Shown: piece after piece, positions 8,632-17,219 of the stretch
Position numbering within the stretch: the first letter of the stretch is position 1
Layout: every line of letters begins with the position of its first letter
Assembly: GCA_017482055.1 (NCBI GenBank)
Contig: JAFUOH010000001.1
Coordinates: 124,001-188,000, forward strand
DNA from: Clostridia bacterium
Lineage (GTDB): Bacteria > Bacillota > Clostridia > Oscillospirales > CAG-272
DNA length: 64,000 bases
Direction of reading: 5' to 3'
Made by a program: the position numbers and the translations under genes
The notes under the pieces: model-generated
The model's input: the letters and a program-made list of their open reading frames with translations, nothing else
Told to the model about the DNA's origin: nothing
Database searches by the model: none

Positions 8632-8922
8632 ATGAAAACCCGTGATATTAATATCCGCGACCCGTTCATCCTCGTTGACGGTGGCAAATATTATATGTAC
8701 GGTTCCCGCGGCGCGTCCTGCTGGGGGAATACCGAAAATCCCGACTGCGGCTTTGACGTTTATATCAGCGACGACCTTGAAAACTGGAGCGAGCCCATAT
8801 GTATCTTCGAAAAGCTTGACGGTACACTGACCTTTACCTGCCATCAGCCCAATAAGAATCCCCTTGAACGCCCGCAGTTCGTTGCCATTGCCGAGCGCGA
8901 GGATTCACTTTTTGTAATATGA
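8632..8922 (+). pseudogene. GH43-like glycosidase remnant with internal deletion
   Basis: 96 codons from ATG 8632. The first part matches the N-terminal blade of GH43 beta-xylosidase/arabinosidase proteins: NIRDPFILVDGGKYYMYGS with the catalytic-base Asp of RDPF, then GFDVYISDDLENW. It then jumps directly into what looks like the C-terminal end of the same family (LTFTCHQPNKNPLERPQFV). Complete members are about 300 residues or more, so roughly 200 residues of propeller, including other catalytic residues, are absent with the frame kept. The promoter, RBS and terminator are all intact. Most likely a non-functional remnant; a short expressed protein cannot be excluded. Confidence 0.72.
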
Positions 8923-8930
8923 CCCGGTTT

Positions 8931-8965
8931 CGTGACCTCCGCTCTCGGAGGTCACGATATTTTTC
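8931..8965 (+). terminator. Intrinsic terminator after GH43 remnant
   Basis: CGTGACCTCC / GGAGGTCACG stem with 6-base loop (8931-8956), then ATATTTTTC. Confidence 0.8.
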
Positions 8966-8994
8966 TTGACAATTTCCCGCGCACATGGTACAAT
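8966..8994 (+). promoter_or_regulatory. Promoter of small Cys-rich protein
   Basis: TTGACA (8966-8971), 17-base spacer, TACAAT (8989-8994), directly abutting the preceding terminator. Confidence 0.75.
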
Positions 8995-9025
8995 AGTAAT
9001 ATCCCAAAGTGAAAGGATAATACCT

Positions 9026-9220
9026 ATGAAAAAAGACTCCGATACCCCGCGGATATGCGAGTTCTGCCGCTTTGCAAGCGAAATAAGAGCGACCGAGGAT
9101 ATGCTGTGTACCCATCGTGGCGTTGTCGATAAAGAATACACCTGCCGCAAGTTTATTTATGACCCGTTGAAGCGTGTTCCCCGCGCACTTCCCGAGCTCG
9201 TTTCGCTTGAAGATATTTAA
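9026..9220 (+). CDS. Small Cys-rich conserved hypothetical protein
   Basis: 64 residues from ATG 9026 after GAAAGGA. Four cysteines are arranged as ICEFCRF, a Cys in DMLCTHRG, and YTCRKF, suggesting a zinc-ribbon or other small metal site. It also has RKFIYDPLKRVPRALPELV at the C-terminal side. No membrane segment or signal peptide. I believe similar short proteins occur in Oscillospirales genomes but cannot name a family. It has its own promoter and stands alone between the GH43 remnant and the DAHP synthase gene. Confidence 0.7.
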   Translation: MKKDSDTPRICEFCRFASEIRATEDMLCTHRGVVDKEYTCRKFIYDPLKRVPRALPELVSLEDI

Positions 9221-9302
9221 TCTACAAAAAAACGGAAGAATATGTATATATTTTACACGAAATGTTAGAATATTGTCAATTTTTCATTTTTCTCTTGCAA
9301 TT

Positions 9303-9330
9303 TTGACGTGACCGTGGTAAAATGTATAAT
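9303..9330 (+). promoter_or_regulatory. Promoter of DAHP synthase gene
   Basis: TTGACG (9303-9308), 16-base spacer, TATAAT (9325-9330). The transcript leader is short (about 40 bases), leaving no room for a riboswitch or T-box. Confidence 0.7.
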
Positions 9331-9375
9331 GTATTAAAATTTTAACTATCTAAAATGATTGCGAGGAAAATATAA

Positions 9376-10395
9376 ATGATCATTATCATTAAACCCAACA
9401 CAAAAAAGGAGCTTGTATCAAGCTTTGTGGCAGAGCTTGAAAAGACTCCCGGTCTGCAGGCGCACCTTGTAGACGGTCTGCATACAACGATCATCGGTCT
9501 TGTCGGCGATACCTCCAAGATCGACATAGATAATCTGCGCACCAACGATATCGTTGAGGAAGTAAAGCGCGTACAGGAGCCCTATAAGAACGCTAACCGC
9601 AAGTTCCATCCCGATGATACAGTTGTTGATATCGGTAAAGGCATCAAGATCGGCGGCGGACATTTCCAGGTCATCAGCGGTCCTTGCTCGGTGGAGTGCG
9701 AGGAGCAGATCTGCGAGATCGCACGCCGTGTAAAGTCTGCCGGCTCCACCATGCTCCGAGGCGGCGCGTTCAAGCCGCGTACATCTCCCTATGCATTCCA
9801 GGGACTGAAAGCCGAGGGCATTGAGCTGCTTCTGGAGGCAAACAAAGCAACAGGTCTGCCGATCGTCACTGAGATCATGGATGCGGCACATCTCCCGTTG
9901 TTTGAGAATGTTGACGTTATTCAGGTCGGCGCGAGAAATATGCAGAATTTCGAGCTGTTAAAGGAGCTCGGTCATACCCGCAAGCCCATTCTTTTAAAGC
10001 GCGGTCTTGCAAACACCATCGAAGAGCTGCTTATGAGTGCCGAGTACATAATGGCAGGCGGCAACGAGAATGTTATCCTCTGCGAACGCGGTATCCGCAC
10101 CTTCGAGACAACTACCCGCAACACATTTGACGTATCGGCGATCCCTGTACTTAAGAAGCTGTCGCATCTTCCCGTTGTTGCCGACCCCAGCCATGCGGGC
10201 GGTATCAACTGGCTCGTTGAGCCTCTTGCACTTGCCGCAGTTGCCGCAGGCGCAGACGGTCTCATGATCGAGGTTCACAATAATCCCGCAAAGGCGCTGT
10301 CCGATGGCAAGCAGTCGCTGACTCCCGATGAGTTTGACGATGTTATGGTCAAGATCAAGAATATTCTCGCCGCTATGGGCAGAAGCATTGGCTGA
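9376..10395 (+). CDS. aroF: 3-deoxy-7-phosphoheptulonate (DAHP) synthase, type I-beta
   Basis: 339 residues. It condenses phosphoenolpyruvate with erythrose 4-phosphate, the first shikimate step. About the first 70 residues form a ferredoxin-like regulatory domain (MIIIIKPNTKKELVSSFV; TIIGLVGDTSKID). The TIM-barrel follows: QVISGPCSVECEEQ, LRGGAFKPRTSPYAFQG, VTEIMDAAH, VGARNMQNFELL, LKRGLANTIEE and the metal-site region VADPSHAGG. The domain order is that of the Bacillus/Thermotoga subtype. GAGGAAA precedes ATG 9376. It stands alone between a promoter and a terminator. Confidence 0.95.
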   Translation: MIIIIKPNTKKELVSSFVAELEKTPGLQAHLVDGLHTTIIGLVGDTSKIDIDNLRTNDIVEEVKRVQEPYKNANRKFHPDDTVVDIGKGIKIGGGHFQVISGPCSVECEEQICEIARRVKSAGSTMLRGGAFKPRTSPYAFQGLKAEGIELLLEANKATGLPIVTEIMDAAHLPLFENVDVIQVGARNMQNFELLKELGHTRKPILLKRGLANTIEELLMSAEYIMAGGNENVILCERGIRTFETTTRNTFDVSAIPVLKKLSHLPVVADPSHAGGINWLVEPLALAAVAAGADGLMIEVHNNPAKALSDGKQSLTPDEFDDVMVKIKNILAAMGRSIG

Positions 10396-10410
10396 TTTGT
10401 GTAAATATGA

Positions 10411-10436
10411 AAAACGGGCTGAACAGCCCGTTTTTT
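10411..10436 (+). terminator. Intrinsic terminator after aroF
   Basis: AAAACGGGCT / AGCCCGTTTT stem with GAAC loop and T run. Confidence 0.88.
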
Positions 10437-10440
10437 GTGT

Positions 10441-11223
10441 TTATATCCTAAGCAGCCGCTTGGCGTTGCCTGCTAATATCATTTCCTTTTCGGTATCGGT
10501 GAGAGTATTGTCAAAGAGAATTGCGCCGACATACATTCCCGGGGCGCATGTGGGGTAATCCGAGCCGAAAAGCAGTCTTTCTGAGCCGACCTCGTCGATA
10601 AGATGGCGGACAGCACCGTAACGGAATATACCTGTACCCGACAGGTCGAGGTAATAATTATCGCTCATTCGCATTCGGTCGATATGCCGCATTAATGCGG
10701 CGTATTCACCGGGGTGCGCAGCGACAAAGGTCACATTAGGATGTGCCTTCACCATTGCATCCATCTCGTCATCCCCGCTTGAATGGAAGTTGACGATCAT
10801 ATCATATTTTTCCGCCTCGTCGAGGATCACCGAAAAGCCCTCGCAGGAATAATCCTTCCAACCGTCGCAGTACGGTACGAGCTCGCCTATGAGTCTTACG
10901 TCCGCTTTATGCATGCGGTGTATCTCCGCTATCGACTCTTCTATAAAGGCCGGATGTACATGGAAGCCGGGGATGTAAAAATCGCCGTAATGGTCACGTA
11001 GTGACAGTGCGATATCGTTGTTGTGCTTTAAGCGTTCCCAGGTCGAGTCGAAGTGATGTCCCTTTCCTTCTATGACCGAGCCGCATATTTTCGACACACC
11101 GAGCTGCCCAAACACTTCTTTTGTGTAGTCGGGACTCATCTTAAGATTTTCCTTGTGCTTGCAGATGTTGTTGTCATCCTCAATGAAGGGATGGGTGTGA
11201 AAATCAATTATTTCCAAATCCAT
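10441..11223 (-). CDS. Amidohydrolase family (PF04909-type) metal-dependent hydrolase
   Basis: 260 residues from ATG 11223 (plus coordinate). TIM-barrel amidohydrolase signs: IDFHTHPF (HxH metal ligands) at the N-terminus, GFHVHPAF, IVNFHSSGDDE, FVAAHPGEY and the C-terminal GSDYPTCAPG Asp. Members include decarboxylases and lactonases; the substrate is not readable. The start is uncertain: no clear Shine-Dalgarno precedes 11223, and a GTG at 11331 in the same frame lies almost at the predicted transcription start. The extra 36 residues are unlike the family, so 11223 is preferred. Confidence 0.82.
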   Translation of the reverse strand: MDLEIIDFHTHPFIEDDNNICKHKENLKMSPDYTKEVFGQLGVSKICGSVIEGKGHHFDSTWERLKHNNDIALSLRDHYGDFYIPGFHVHPAFIEESIAEIHRMHKADVRLIGELVPYCDGWKDYSCEGFSVILDEAEKYDMIVNFHSSGDDEMDAMVKAHPNVTFVAAHPGEYAALMRHIDRMRMSDNYYLDLSGTGIFRYGAVRHLIDEVGSERLLFGSDYPTCAPGMYVGAILFDNTLTDTEKEMILAGNAKRLLRI

Positions 11224-11339
11224 ATTAATTACCGTGGCTTTCGTGTCGGCGAAAGCTTCCTTGTGTGGGGATTTTAGACGGTTTTGCACGGCGAAAGCAG
11301 CAAAAACCAATGTGTGAAAAGTATTTTTCACGCTATACT

Positions 11340-11368
11340 ATTGTAGCATAATTGTTTTATAATGTCAA
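11340..11368 (-). promoter_or_regulatory. Promoter of amidohydrolase gene
   Basis: On the minus strand: TTGACA (11368-11363), 17-base spacer, TACAAT (11345-11340). It predicts a leader of about 110 bases before ATG 11223. Confidence 0.75.
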
Positions 11369-11615
11369 GACTATGCTGTCAAAACCAAAAAACAATAATA
11401 TTTGGGGAAAAGAAAAGAGTGCAAATGACGAGTTTTTTCCAAAAAATATTCCAAGACCGTTCGTTATGCGAGCGGTTTTGTATTTTGTTTAAAAAATTGT
11501 GATTTTGTAGAAAAATGTGCAACATCGAAAAATACAACTTTGTTTGATGCCTCATAACCAAATTGGAGATAAATAACAAAATTAACAAACAAAGCTTTAA
11601 ATGCATTAAATAGCA
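11369..11615. other. AT-rich non-coding stretch between divergent genes
   Basis: Together with the two flanking promoters this is a gap of about 400 bases between the amidohydrolase and the SLH protein. It contains AT-rich DNA with an inverted pair GACCGTTCGTTATGCGAGCGG near 11456-11476 and no convincing coding frame (stretches open on the minus strand lack ribosome sites and protein-like sequence). Confidence 0.5.
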
Positions 11616-11644
11616 TTGACGGGAACGGGGAATTGTGATATAAT
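11616..11644 (+). promoter_or_regulatory. Promoter of SLH surface protein gene
   Basis: TTGACG (11616-11621), 17-base spacer, TATAAT (11639-11644). Confidence 0.75.
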
Positions 11645-11655
11645 AATCGTGCGGA

Positions 11656-11699
11656 TATATACACATTGGTATATGATGCTATATACTAATGTGCATATA
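11656..11699 (+). promoter_or_regulatory. 5'-end hairpin in the SLH protein mRNA leader
   Basis: Nearly perfect inverted repeat: TATACACATT ... TATAT with ATATA ... AATGTG (11656-11699). It starts within a few bases of the predicted transcription start (about 11651), about 40 bases ahead of the start codon. 5'-terminal stems of this sort stabilise mRNAs of abundant surface-layer proteins; that role is an inference. Confidence 0.45.
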
Positions 11700-11735
11700 C
11701 CGTAAATTTATTTTATTAATAGTGAGGGGAAAACT

Positions 11736-14081
11736 ATGAAGAAAAGCTTTTTAAAACTGATTTCGGTCATGACTGTGTGCATAATGGCAGCGTTTGCTTT
11801 TGCAGCGGCATTACCGATCTCGGCGGCTGAGGCGGAGGACTATAAGGTCACCGTAACCGTGCATGCTGTAGATACAGCCGGCACTCCGGTGTCCGGTATT
11901 TCGTTTGATATCACCACCTACCCTGCTGAAGGTGCCGGTGGCGAAACACCGACTGTCAAGACTGTCACCACCGAAGCAAACGGTTCAGTAACAGTCACAC
12001 TGCAGAAAAGTGTCCTCAGCAATATTGTTGACTGTACGATTTCGTCTGAAAGCAGTACGGACTATACTTGGGGCGGCGCCACCAATGATCCAAATAATCC
12101 GGTACGTACTGCGGAAATCTCCGGCGAAGGTGCTAAAAAGGGCGATAAAAACCACAATGAGGTCGCTGATATAAGCGGTGCTGTAGGCGATGTAAGCATT
12201 GCTTTTACGATTAAGGTAGAGTCTAACGACAGCAGCATCGAAGGTCACTCTATCACCTACAAGCCTAACACCGAAGCTGAGGTCGCCGGTATGCCTTCGG
12301 ACACCGATACCGTATACAACAACGACGGTTCGCATGAGTTCGCTCTTCCCGAAACTGCTCCTGCTCGTACGGGTTATAAGTTCCTCGGCTGGGCTGAGTC
12401 CGAGAGCGGAACAGTGATTGATAGTACTACGTATAATGCCGCGGGCACGGCTGCTCTGTACGCTATATGGCAGGCAGAGACATACACTGTAACTTTTGAT
12501 GTAAATGAAGGTGACGCACTTACCCCCGGTACCATGGACGTTACCTACGATGCCGCTTACGGTGGGCTGCCTGCTCCCACCAGAACGGGTTATACCTTTG
12601 ATGGATGGAAGGACGCAAGTGACAACGCGGTAACCGCGGATACCGTCTACACCGTTGCAGACGATTCCACCTTGACCGCACAGTGGATCGCTGTCACCTA
12701 CACCGTAAAGCTTGATGCAAACGGCGGTACGGGTAGTATGGACGATATGGGCTGGGACTATGACCGCGGTTATGCACTCCCCGAAAGCACCTTTACCAGA
12801 GTCGGTCACACCTTCGGCGGTTGGAATACCGCTGCCGACGGTACCGGTGAAGCTTATGCCGATAAGCAGAGCGGTGTCAAGAATCTTGCGGACGAAGCAG
12901 GCGAGGTGGTTACCCTCTATGCACAGTGGACTCCCAACGTATACAAGGTAAAGCTCGTGCTTAATGGCGGCGAAGTCGTTGAGGATGATGTTACCGAGTA
13001 CACCTACGGTGTGGGTGTCAGACTGCCCGACGAGGTGGAAAAGAAGGGCTACGAGTTCATGGGTTGGTATGACAACAAGAACTTAAGCGGCAGAAACGTG
13101 ACCAAGATCACCGCTACCGATATCGGCGATAAGGTATTCTACGCTGATTGGGATAACAAGATCAACGAGGGTATCCTCGCTGTTATTGCCAAGAAGAATA
13201 CCAAGCACGATGTGGAGATCATTGACGATATCGCAAACGGTGAGGTAGAGACCTCCCACGACGATGCATACAGGAATGCTACAGTTACCGTTACCGTAAC
13301 TCCCAACGAGAATTACGAGCTTGCCGATGTGACCGTGGTGGACAGCAACGGAGATGTCATTGAGCTTACCAAAGAGGAGGACGGTACATACACCTTCAAG
13401 ATGCCCGGCAGAGACGTATCCGTCAGTGCCGAATTTACCGAGATAACAACGGAAAATGAAGAAGAAAAGCCTGTTGATACTACTGAGCCTGTTGAGGGCA
13501 GCACGGAGTGCTTGAGAAATGAGAGCTGCCCCTTGGCATCCTATGTCGATCTTGACCGCAGCGAATGGTATCATGACGGTCTCCACTATGTATTGGCAAA
13601 TAAGCTGATGGACGGCAATGCCGACGGCTCCTTTGGCGTAAGCGGTGATACCACACGTTCTATGATAGTTACTGCGCTGTGGCGCCATGAAGGCTCACCT
13701 GTAGTCAACTATGCTATGAGCTTTGCCGACGTTGCTTCCGATGTTTCCTATGCCGAGGCTATCCGCTGGGCGGCTGCAGTAGGTGTTGTTGAGGGTTACA
13801 GCGATATCGCGTTCGGACCCGATGATGCCGTTACCCGTGAGCAGATGGCGACGATCATGTGGCGTTATACCAAGCTCAAGGGCGGTGACGTGTCTGCGTA
13901 TAAGGACACCTCGCTCTCATATGCTGACGCTGCAAATATTGGCGAATGGGCACTTGATGCTATGAAGTGGGCTTGTGGTACGGGCATGATCGAAGGTGTC
14001 CCCGGCAGCCTGATAGTGCCTCAGGGAAGCTCGACACGAGTTCAGACTGCTACTATCCTTTATCGCTACTTCACAAAATAA
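11736..14081 (+). CDS. S-layer-homology surface protein with InlB-type B repeats
   Basis: 781 residues, exported. A signal peptide (MKKSFLKLISVMTVCIMAAF, cleavage near ISAAEA) is followed by an Ig-like N-terminal region with Thr-rich strands. Four Listeria/Bacteroides-type (Flg_new) repeats follow, recognisable by GYKFLGWAES, GYTFDGWKD, GHTFGGWNT and GYEFMGWYDN, each ending in an aromatic xxW. A further beta domain (NENYELADVTVVDSNGDVI ... MPGRDVSVSAEF) precedes three S-layer-homology units (YVDLDRSEWYHDGLHYVLAN; FADVASDVSYAEAIRWA; YADAANIGEWALDAMKWA). The SLH domains would anchor it to cell-wall polymers; the repeats suggest an adhesin or stalk. Own promoter and terminator; GGGG-rich RBS. 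Confidence 0.93.
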   Translation: MKKSFLKLISVMTVCIMAAFAFAAALPISAAEAEDYKVTVTVHAVDTAGTPVSGISFDITTYPAEGAGGETPTVKTVTTEANGSVTVTLQKSVLSNIVDCTISSESSTDYTWGGATNDPNNPVRTAEISGEGAKKGDKNHNEVADISGAVGDVSIAFTIKVESNDSSIEGHSITYKPNTEAEVAGMPSDTDTVYNNDGSHEFALPETAPARTGYKFLGWAESESGTVIDSTTYNAAGTAALYAIWQAETYTVTFDVNEGDALTPGTMDVTYDAAYGGLPAPTRTGYTFDGWKDASDNAVTADTVYTVADDSTLTAQWIAVTYTVKLDANGGTGSMDDMGWDYDRGYALPESTFTRVGHTFGGWNTAADGTGEAYADKQSGVKNLADEAGEVVTLYAQWTPNVYKVKLVLNGGEVVEDDVTEYTYGVGVRLPDEVEKKGYEFMGWYDNKNLSGRNVTKITATDIGDKVFYADWDNKINEGILAVIAKKNTKHDVEIIDDIANGEVETSHDDAYRNATVTVTVTPNENYELADVTVVDSNGDVIELTKEEDGTYTFKMPGRDVSVSAEFTEITTENEEEKPVDTTEPVEGSTECLRNESCPLASYVDLDRSEWYHDGLHYVLANKLMDGNADGSFGVSGDTTRSMIVTALWRHEGSPVVNYAMSFADVASDVSYAEAIRWAAAVGVVEGYSDIAFGPDDAVTREQMATIMWRYTKLKGGDVSAYKDTSLSYADAANIGEWALDAMKWACGTGMIEGVPGSLIVPQGSSTRVQTATILYRYFTK

Positions 14082-14090
14082 AGCATAACA

Positions 14091-14120
14091 AAAAATCCTC
14101 TCCGACGGAGAGGATTTTTT
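14091..14120. terminator. Bidirectional terminator between SLH gene and DUF4340 gene
   Basis: AAAAATCCTCTCC / GGAGAGGATTTTT with a three-base GAC loop, flanked by A and T runs, between convergent genes. Confidence 0.9.
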
Positions 14121-14123
14121 GTG

Positions 14124-15731
14124 TTAACTATGCGCTTCCGAGTCTATCTCGGTGTTGGTCATGACCTTTTCACAGTCGGATATTATCTTGGTAGCCATGT
14201 CACGCAGGACGTAGAATTGTCCTTCGCCGTTTACTGTGTAATACGCGCGCCTGGTGGAGTAGGGGTAGAATTTATACTCGGTGATCTTACCTGCACGGGT
14301 CTCGATAGTAAGTGTGAGATAAGGTTCGCTTGCTTTGAGCGCTGTCACTTCATCCTCGGATATGTCATCGGTGGCATAACCCTGGAGATATATCGACAGG
14401 AGCGCCTTGTAGAATTGGCGATAATTCTGTACTTCGGGCTTAAAGTCGGTCTCGCGCTCGGTTACAACGAGCTCCTGTGCCTCACCTACGAGGTCGTAGA
14501 TGCGTGTAGCAGTCTCACTTTCGACGGTGATAGTGGCAACATCGTTGATGTTCATCATAAATATGGGTGTATCGACCCATTTGATGAGATCCCATTCAAG
14601 CCATGCCATTGTTGTACCGTCAAGCTCGGTGACGAGGTCGAACAGCGGAGAATATGCGTAATAGTTGCCGTTTTCGTTCTTTTCGCTGAATACCACGAAC
14701 TGTTCGATTTCCTGATACTCATAGTAGATGCTGAATGCGGGATCAAGAAGACCGTATTCGGTGAGTTCCTCCTCTGTGGGAGCGTATGCCAGCGTGCTCG
14801 TGCCCGTAAAGTTGGTCAGAACCTCAAGAACGGTGGTGTAGCTTGTAGTGTTTACGGCATAACCGGCAGGATAGATCATCTGATAAGCGCTGGTAGATGC
14901 CGCAGCTTCCTTGGCTTCCTCATCAAGATATGTGAGCATGATATTTACGTCGTCACCCTGCATCACAGCGAAGTTCTTTATGGTGAAGTAGTCGTTTGTA
15001 TTCATCGGAAGAGTCAGCATGGCGGTGATCATGTTTTCAAGGGGCATGAGTACCGTGTTGCCGATGGTGGTATCGAGCACATATACCGCGTTTCTGTCCT
15101 TGTAGCGTACGTAGTAGCCGCCGCCGCTGGGGATAAGGTCGCCGATGTATACAGTGTGCTCCTCACCCTCATGGGTAGTGAGCGTATACCACGCGGGATT
15201 CTGGTCCTCTGCAAGACCGTATTCGGACATATCCTCACAGTCCATGGTCACACGCTCCATTGAGAGCGTGTAGCCCGTACTTACCACAAGGGAGGAGAAA
15301 AGCTCCTTGCTGTAAGGCGCTGCGGGATGATCGATCACATAAAATGCCTCGTCGGTCTCATCGTAGTAGAAGCCGTACTCGCCGTACTCGTTGTGTATCT
15401 CGATAGACTTAATATCTTTGCGCTCATAATGGTCAAAGATGAGGATGCGGTCATTTGTGCCCAGCACCTCGCCCTCAAGCAGTTCTACGGTCTCCTCGGT
15501 CACTTCCTCGACGTAGTTTACGATGGGAAGCACCACAAAGAAGTAGGCACAGATGGCGGCAACGACTATGATCGCCATTATAAATATGAGACGCCCCTGC
15601 TTTTTCAGCGCGCTTGCACGGCGCTTCTGATCAAGTGTGGGCTTTGGCTCCTCGGGAGCGGAGAATATTGTTGACTTCTCCGCTTCCTCGGTGTTGCCGT
15701 TTTGAATATCGTTCTTATCTTGTTCTGTCAT
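14124..15731 (-). CDS. DUF4340 domain membrane protein of GldA/F/G ABC system
   Basis: 535 residues. A cytoplasmic charged N-terminus (RRASALKKQG) precedes one membrane segment (LIFIMAIIVVAAICAYFFVV). The extracytoplasmic part has the DUF4340 pattern, e.g. YEFYPYSTRRAYYTVNGEGQ-like end and VLGTNDRILIFDHYERKDIK near the start. ATG 15731 follows AGGAGAAAG and overlaps the stop of the GldG-like gene as ATGA, so translation is coupled. It is the last gene of a four-gene operon; this protein type regularly accompanies GldG-like proteins in Clostridia. The specific role is unknown. Confidence 0.85.
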   Translation of the reverse strand: MTEQDKNDIQNGNTEEAEKSTIFSAPEEPKPTLDQKRRASALKKQGRLIFIMAIIVVAAICAYFFVVLPIVNYVEEVTEETVELLEGEVLGTNDRILIFDHYERKDIKSIEIHNEYGEYGFYYDETDEAFYVIDHPAAPYSKELFSSLVVSTGYTLSMERVTMDCEDMSEYGLAEDQNPAWYTLTTHEGEEHTVYIGDLIPSGGGYYVRYKDRNAVYVLDTTIGNTVLMPLENMITAMLTLPMNTNDYFTIKNFAVMQGDDVNIMLTYLDEEAKEAAASTSAYQMIYPAGYAVNTTSYTTVLEVLTNFTGTSTLAYAPTEEELTEYGLLDPAFSIYYEYQEIEQFVVFSEKNENGNYYAYSPLFDLVTELDGTTMAWLEWDLIKWVDTPIFMMNINDVATITVESETATRIYDLVGEAQELVVTERETDFKPEVQNYRQFYKALLSIYLQGYATDDISEDEVTALKASEPYLTLTIETRAGKITEYKFYPYSTRRAYYTVNGEGQFYVLRDMATKIISDCEKVMTNTEIDSEAHS

Positions 15732-17197
15732 GCGTGCTTTCTCCTGATCCAGATAATGATGCCTGCGATAAATACGCATGCGGGAATAGCGATAGCCAGT
15801 GTCCATGTCCACGCGCCTGCCTCGGATTCGAGAATGTCGAGGGATTCGTCCTCAAACACCTTAAATTTAAGGTCAATCGGCACCTGAACCTTACCCATAG
15901 CGCGCATCATTGTATAAATGATATCGCTGTTGGCGTAGGTGGGTGAGAGGAATGTGTCCGCGGTGAAATACTTGGAGCCGATAGCGAAAACATAGGAGTA
16001 GTGGGGGGTATTGTCAATGTAGCGTGTCTCACGGCTGAACGCTACGAGAGGAAATTGACCTTCCTCGACTACCTTTCCGTCAACGTACTTCTGTGCCTTG
16101 TCGGATGTATAGATAGCTGTAGAGGTCTGACGGTTGTTGTTGTAGTCCCAAAGGAGGTTGATGGGACTTGCATAGTTGACTATTGTCTTGGGAGCAGTAC
16201 CTACAGACACTATATCGCTTACAAGCGATGCGCCGAGAGAGTTTTCTTCGAGAGAGTACTGACCCGAGAGGGCATAGTGGTTGGTGTCAATGGAGTTTGA
16301 CGGATCTTTCAGTACGGAATCGTCAAATTCGATACCCCATTCAACGAGAAATTCCTCAAGCTCGGGAAGCTCGGCTGTATCGGGGTCCATGAATACCATC
16401 AGATTGCCGAAGCCGTCAAGGAAGTCGTCGATTTTTTCGATTTCGGACTTTCTGCCCGCTGTCGCCTCGGAGATACCTTCAAAATCATAGAGGGGATTTG
16501 AGATGACGATAAGGCGTGCATCCTCGTGAATTTCTTCTGTGGTGAGGTCGATGGTGCGAAGCTCGTAGCCCGCGTCATAGAACAACTCCTGCATGGAGGT
16601 GGATATGGACTCGCCGTGAGTATAAGTAAAGTAAGCGATGGGGGTCTCAGCCTGCGTACACTGCACCATAGCGGTGATAAGTTTCTTTTCTCCGTTGAAC
16701 GCCCATACGGTAGTGTTGTCGGTATCGATCACGAACAGCGCTTCCAACGCAAATACGCGGAACTCGGAGCCGCTTTCAACGATTACGGTCTGCGAGTTGA
16801 TGGAATCCGCCGCGGAGTTCTTGTATTTGATGACCGAGGTGGGGTTCTTGACGGGATCGAGATAATCGTAGGTGATGTTGTCGTACTCGGAAGCCATTTC
16901 CTTTACAAGCTCGAATACCATCTTCTGGGCGGTGTTGGATTCAAGCTCGTCGTAGGGAGCGCAGAAGTGTATTTGTATGTCCGCTTCGATGTCGTCGAGC
17001 ATCTCGCGCCCAGCATCGGTGAGTCCGTAAATACCCTCGGCGGTGAGATCGACATACCAGTTGTTTTTGTAAGCGAACGCAGAGAAAATGACGTTTGCGA
17101 TGACTACGGCGGCAATGACCACTACGGTGAGAAGTATGGATATGGAGCCGTGCTTTACTTTTTTGCCCATTTCAAGGGCTTTTTGATTTCTGTTCAT
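15728..17197 (-). CDS. GldG-family ABC transporter auxiliary protein
   Basis: 489 residues. N-terminal membrane segment (SISILLTVVVIAAVVIANVI), a large extracytoplasmic domain (DLTAEGIYGLTDAGREML; ITYDYLDPVKNP; VFMDPDTAELPELEEFL), and a C-terminal membrane segment (WTLAIAIPACVFIAGIIIW) followed by RRKHA. This is the domain order of GldG-like proteins. Start 17197 is chosen for the GGGAGG 9 bases upstream. It lies 22 bases after the permease gene and overlaps the DUF4340 gene by 4 bases. The complex is predicted to be an ABC exporter or cell-envelope machine, substrate unknown. Confidence 0.88.
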   Translation of the reverse strand: MNRNQKALEMGKKVKHGSISILLTVVVIAAVVIANVIFSAFAYKNNWYVDLTAEGIYGLTDAGREMLDDIEADIQIHFCAPYDELESNTAQKMVFELVKEMASEYDNITYDYLDPVKNPTSVIKYKNSAADSINSQTVIVESGSEFRVFALEALFVIDTDNTTVWAFNGEKKLITAMVQCTQAETPIAYFTYTHGESISTSMQELFYDAGYELRTIDLTTEEIHEDARLIVISNPLYDFEGISEATAGRKSEIEKIDDFLDGFGNLMVFMDPDTAELPELEEFLVEWGIEFDDSVLKDPSNSIDTNHYALSGQYSLEENSLGASLVSDIVSVGTAPKTIVNYASPINLLWDYNNNRQTSTAIYTSDKAQKYVDGKVVEEGQFPLVAFSRETRYIDNTPHYSYVFAIGSKYFTADTFLSPTYANSDIIYTMMRAMGKVQVPIDLKFKVFEDESLDILESEAGAWTWTLAIAIPACVFIAGIIIWIRRKHA

Positions 17198-17219
17198 GAT
17201 AAATTCCTCCCTTCTCAAA

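Noticed and set aside
11379-11666. Possible small minus-strand gene in the gap before the SLH gene
   Set aside because: AT-driven composition, no ribosome site, and it runs through the SLH promoter.
14121-15263. Long plus-strand open frame (380 codons) opposite the DUF4340 gene
   Set aside because: No ribosome site, Cys-rich non-protein-like sequence, and the minus-strand gene has domain signs, a ribosome site and operon overlap.
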